Assembly: GCA_019843655.1 (NCBI GenBank)
Contig: JACDQD010000001.1
Span: forward strand, 48,604,443-48,668,442
DNA length: 64,000 bases
Direction: 5' to 3'
DNA from: Lethocerus indicus
Taxonomy: Eukaryota; Arthropoda; Insecta; Hemiptera; Belostomatidae
Below, in pieces: positions 61,620-64,000 of the stretch; the first letter of the stretch is position 1; each line of letters opens with the position of its first letter. Below the pieces are notes generated by a model. The model was not told the DNA's origin and did not search any database. It was given only the letters and a program-made list of their open reading frames with translations. The translations under genes were made by a program, and so were the position numbers.

Positions 61620-62411
61620 TGTCCAGTGAGAATATGTAGTACACTATCACAGCCATTTCACACCATTTCAAGTTATAAACACCTTACACAAGAGGTTCTT
61701 AGCCTGTTTATTTTTCAATATCACCCTAAAAAAATACACTCAAAGAAAAATACAAGTTGACCTCTGATTTGAAATCTATTCAAATCTTAGCTTATGCTGA
61801 TGATATTAAAACTGCTGTCAGGTGAGTGATACCCCATGAAGGATGCTTTTATAAAAACAGAAACAACCAGTACTGTGGGACAGGCAGTTAATAAACAAAA
61901 GTAAAGGATTACGCGGCCATTAAGCCTCTTCATCAAATTCACAAATACATCCCAGGGCAAAACCTAACTGTTGATGAATAAAACTTACAAGAAGTAAAGG
62001 AATTTGTTTATCTTGGTCAACACTAAGAAAAGAAGTAAAAATAACACTGCTAGGAAGGCCAAGGATGGATTCCATTGCAAACAAATTATATTTTGAACTG
62101 GTATTTTACATCTAGCTATTTGAGCCCCTAGGCAAAAATAAGAGTATACTACACCCTACTCCACGCAGGACTTCCTTTTCAGCCAAAGCATCTTGGGTTC
62201 AAGCCTCGAGTAAGCTAGAGTTTATAACAAAATCAATGACCAACCACTGTGAATATAGACTTAGAAGTGCAAATATAAGCAAAAGATTGAGTGCCCCAAA
62301 TTCCAATAAGGATTTTACATTTTCAAGAGATTGGAGAACCAGCATTGGACAGGGCCAGATGGAGGCAAATAGTAGAGGAGACAAAGACACATCAATAATT
62401 GTAGAAACCAA
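61620..62411 (+). mobile_element. Decayed non-LTR retrotransposon reverse transcriptase
   Basis: Broken plus-strand frames carry landmarks of a retrotransposon RT in the right order: ACLFFNITLKK (like SCLLFNLALEK), QILAYADDIKT with the catalytic YADD at 61793-61804, EVKEFVYLGQH near 61990-62022, and a tail RARWRQIVEETKTH near 62355-62395. Stops and frameshifts separate them. It is old and inactive, and distinct from the Jockey-like family in the centre. Confidence 0.7.
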
Positions 62412-62787
62412 TGATAAAGTAAATTATGCTTTCAGTAATGCGTTATAATATACAAACCAGGGCCAATAATTTGTTAAGTATTCATTCGGTAAAATATCTT
62501 TTCAGGGAAAATATGATAGCAGGTTTAATTTTGAAGGTTTATATAAATAAATTTGTTACATTTCCCTTATTTTTAAACAGGAACCTAGCAATATTACTAA
62601 TGTATATAATCTGTCCTAAAATTATCAATCTTAAAAGAATATTTTTTACAAATGGGTGCAAAAGATTTAAATGAAGTTTTCAGTTCTAGTTCTTTAACCT
62701 CAATCAAACTTACCAAGCAACATTCTTGATATTGTTGAAATAAAATGGAACCTGCTTTATTGAGTTTGCGGAAACAGTAATCACAGA

Positions 62788-63453
62788 TTAAACTTTTGTT
62801 TCTGATTGATGGGAAAGAGCGGTTTCCTTCAGAACTTCACTATGGAACTTTGTAACTTTTGGTCCTCTGTTGATTCCATTTCCTAATGATCGTAACCTGT
62901 TTTCAATTTCGCATAACAATGCAGACCTACAGAATAAATAACACTTGTTAAAAATAATAAAAGAATAGATCTAAGTGCATATCAGCACAGCACATTTATC
63001 CTTTAGAAACAAAGCAAAAAAAAAGAGCTTTTTAATAATCTATAACACCATTAACAACCACCAGGAAATTACATAAAATAACATAAAAAATTAGTTAATA
63101 TGTTCTCAATATTTATAGAAAGTATAATTATGGTTTCCCCATTATGTGCCTGCCTATGTAAATTTTTATTTCCAAACGCTTAAGTCAAAGAACTTATTTT
63201 CAGAGAAAATGGTGGTTCCAGGAAGCAATGGTTCCTGTTAAAGCAATTATCAACTAACATAATAATGAGAGGAGAGTCAATAATTACCTATAAGCTTCAT
63301 ATCGCATTACAATCTCTTCTAGCTGGTGCTTATACAGACGTGTGAGCATAGCATTAAAACAGTCCAGTTCTGGAAGTCTAAATAGTTCCCATCGTAGCTT
63401 ATGATCAATTTCTTGCGATGCTCTTGAATATATCGCCAACCAATGAGGGATTT
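62788..63453 (-). CDS. Unidentified protein, last two exons (partial)
   Basis: Two minus-strand exons join in phase: about 63453-63288 (acceptor TTTTGGAAG, donor GTAATT) and 62926-62788 (acceptor TTCTGTAG, stop TAA 62790-62788). They encode an amphipathic helical region (DHKLRWELFRLPELDCFNAM, LTRLYKHQLEEIVMRYEAYR) followed by LLCEIENRLRSLGNG and a polar tail ending QSETKV. The phasing and splice signals support a real gene 3' end. The family is not recognised, and upstream exons were not placed with confidence, although QILGKAKKNRLNT before a GTGCCA donor near 63540 could be one. Confidence 0.55.
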
Positions 63454-63540
63454 CTTCCAAAACAGGAAACAATAAATGTTACATTGGCATGAGATTTTGT
63501 AACTGCTAATGTAATTTGCTGTAAAGGTGCCTCTGTGGCA

Positions 63541-64000
63541 CCTGTGTTGAGCCTGTTTTTTTTTGCTTTCCCCAGTATTTGATTTCGTATATTTGTGTTA
63601 ATAGCCAATATGTGCGATTTGTGATATGGAGTGAGAGGTTTATGCTGTCTCTTATCACTGTCCTTACTTACGCAGTAATGTCCATGGCTCCCTTGTTAAA
63701 AAATTTAAATTCATATTATTTGTTTACACATAATATAAACATTTACAAATTTACAATTAGGAATATTTTAATATGGTTCACATTACCTGTTTCAACAAAT
63801 GGAACTTCGGTTTAGATTTGGGCTGACTGATGAATTGCAAGAAATTTTATAATCATAAAGAAATTAACATTTGTAGTTTTTAGTAGTCATATTGATAAAT
63901 TCGTGTAACCAGCTCAAGCAACAACAGTTACTACTAATTAACGGATAAATAAATAATATATAATAAATAAATATAAATTGACTAACCTTGATTTAGGTAT
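63541..64000. other. Right end, unannotated
   Basis: AT-rich. It probably continues the minus-strand gene to the left as intron or 5' sequence, but no exon can be asserted. Confidence 0.4.

Overview
The window is nuclear DNA of an arthropod, most likely an insect. The genes have short GT-AG introns and AT-rich flanks, and the gene set includes a tamozhennic/SPATA2 orthologue with a RanBP2 finger pair, Rab23, UQCR11, PDIA3/ERp60, a class II DYRK kinase and a carboxypeptidase D/M-like protein. The species cannot be named from the sequence alone. No CRISPR array, prokaryotic operon or viral genome was seen.

Layout. (1) 1-3856, minus strand: 5' part of an M14B carboxypeptidase D/M-like gene that runs off the left edge. 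All active-site positions I can align are substituted. (2) 4610-7138, plus strand: DYRK2-type kinase in two coding exons, divergent from (1). A one-base reading-frame break lies near its 3' end, and an apparent fossil copy of a carboxypeptidase exon lies in its intron. (3) About 8.9-34.6 kb: gene-poor and visibly rich in CpG. It holds fragments of a Jockey-like non-LTR retrotransposon, several unnamed dispersed repeat families, an imperfect inverted-repeat structure of about 2 kb, and many long (TA)n tracts. (4) 34698-47178, plus strand: Rab23 in six coding exons. Its first intron is 9.2 kb, full of the same repeats, and contains a (GT)n tract of about 205 bp. (5) 48072-51382, minus strand: tamozhennic/SPATA2-like, convergent with Rab23. 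(6) 52963-53658, plus strand: UQCR11, a small complex III subunit. (7) 55222-59220, plus strand: PDIA3/ERp60, ten coding exons, with an ERSE-like box just upstream. (8) 59.2-64 kb: a decayed non-LTR reverse transcriptase remnant and the last two exons of an unidentified minus-strand gene.

The genes do not form one pathway. They are ordinary nuclear genes serving signalling (DYRK, Rab23, tamo), mitochondrial respiration (UQCR11), ER protein folding (PDIA3) and secretory or surface function (carboxypeptidase-like). The most notable points are the all-substituted carboxypeptidase domain and its fossil exon, the DYRK frame break, short upstream ORFs overlapping the Rab23 and DYRK starts, microsatellites that sit at fixed places inside dispersed repeats, and the contrast between CpG-rich intergenic DNA and CpG-poor introns. 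Exon boundaries were read by eye from splice consensus and phase. Percent identities are hand counts and are stated only where counted.
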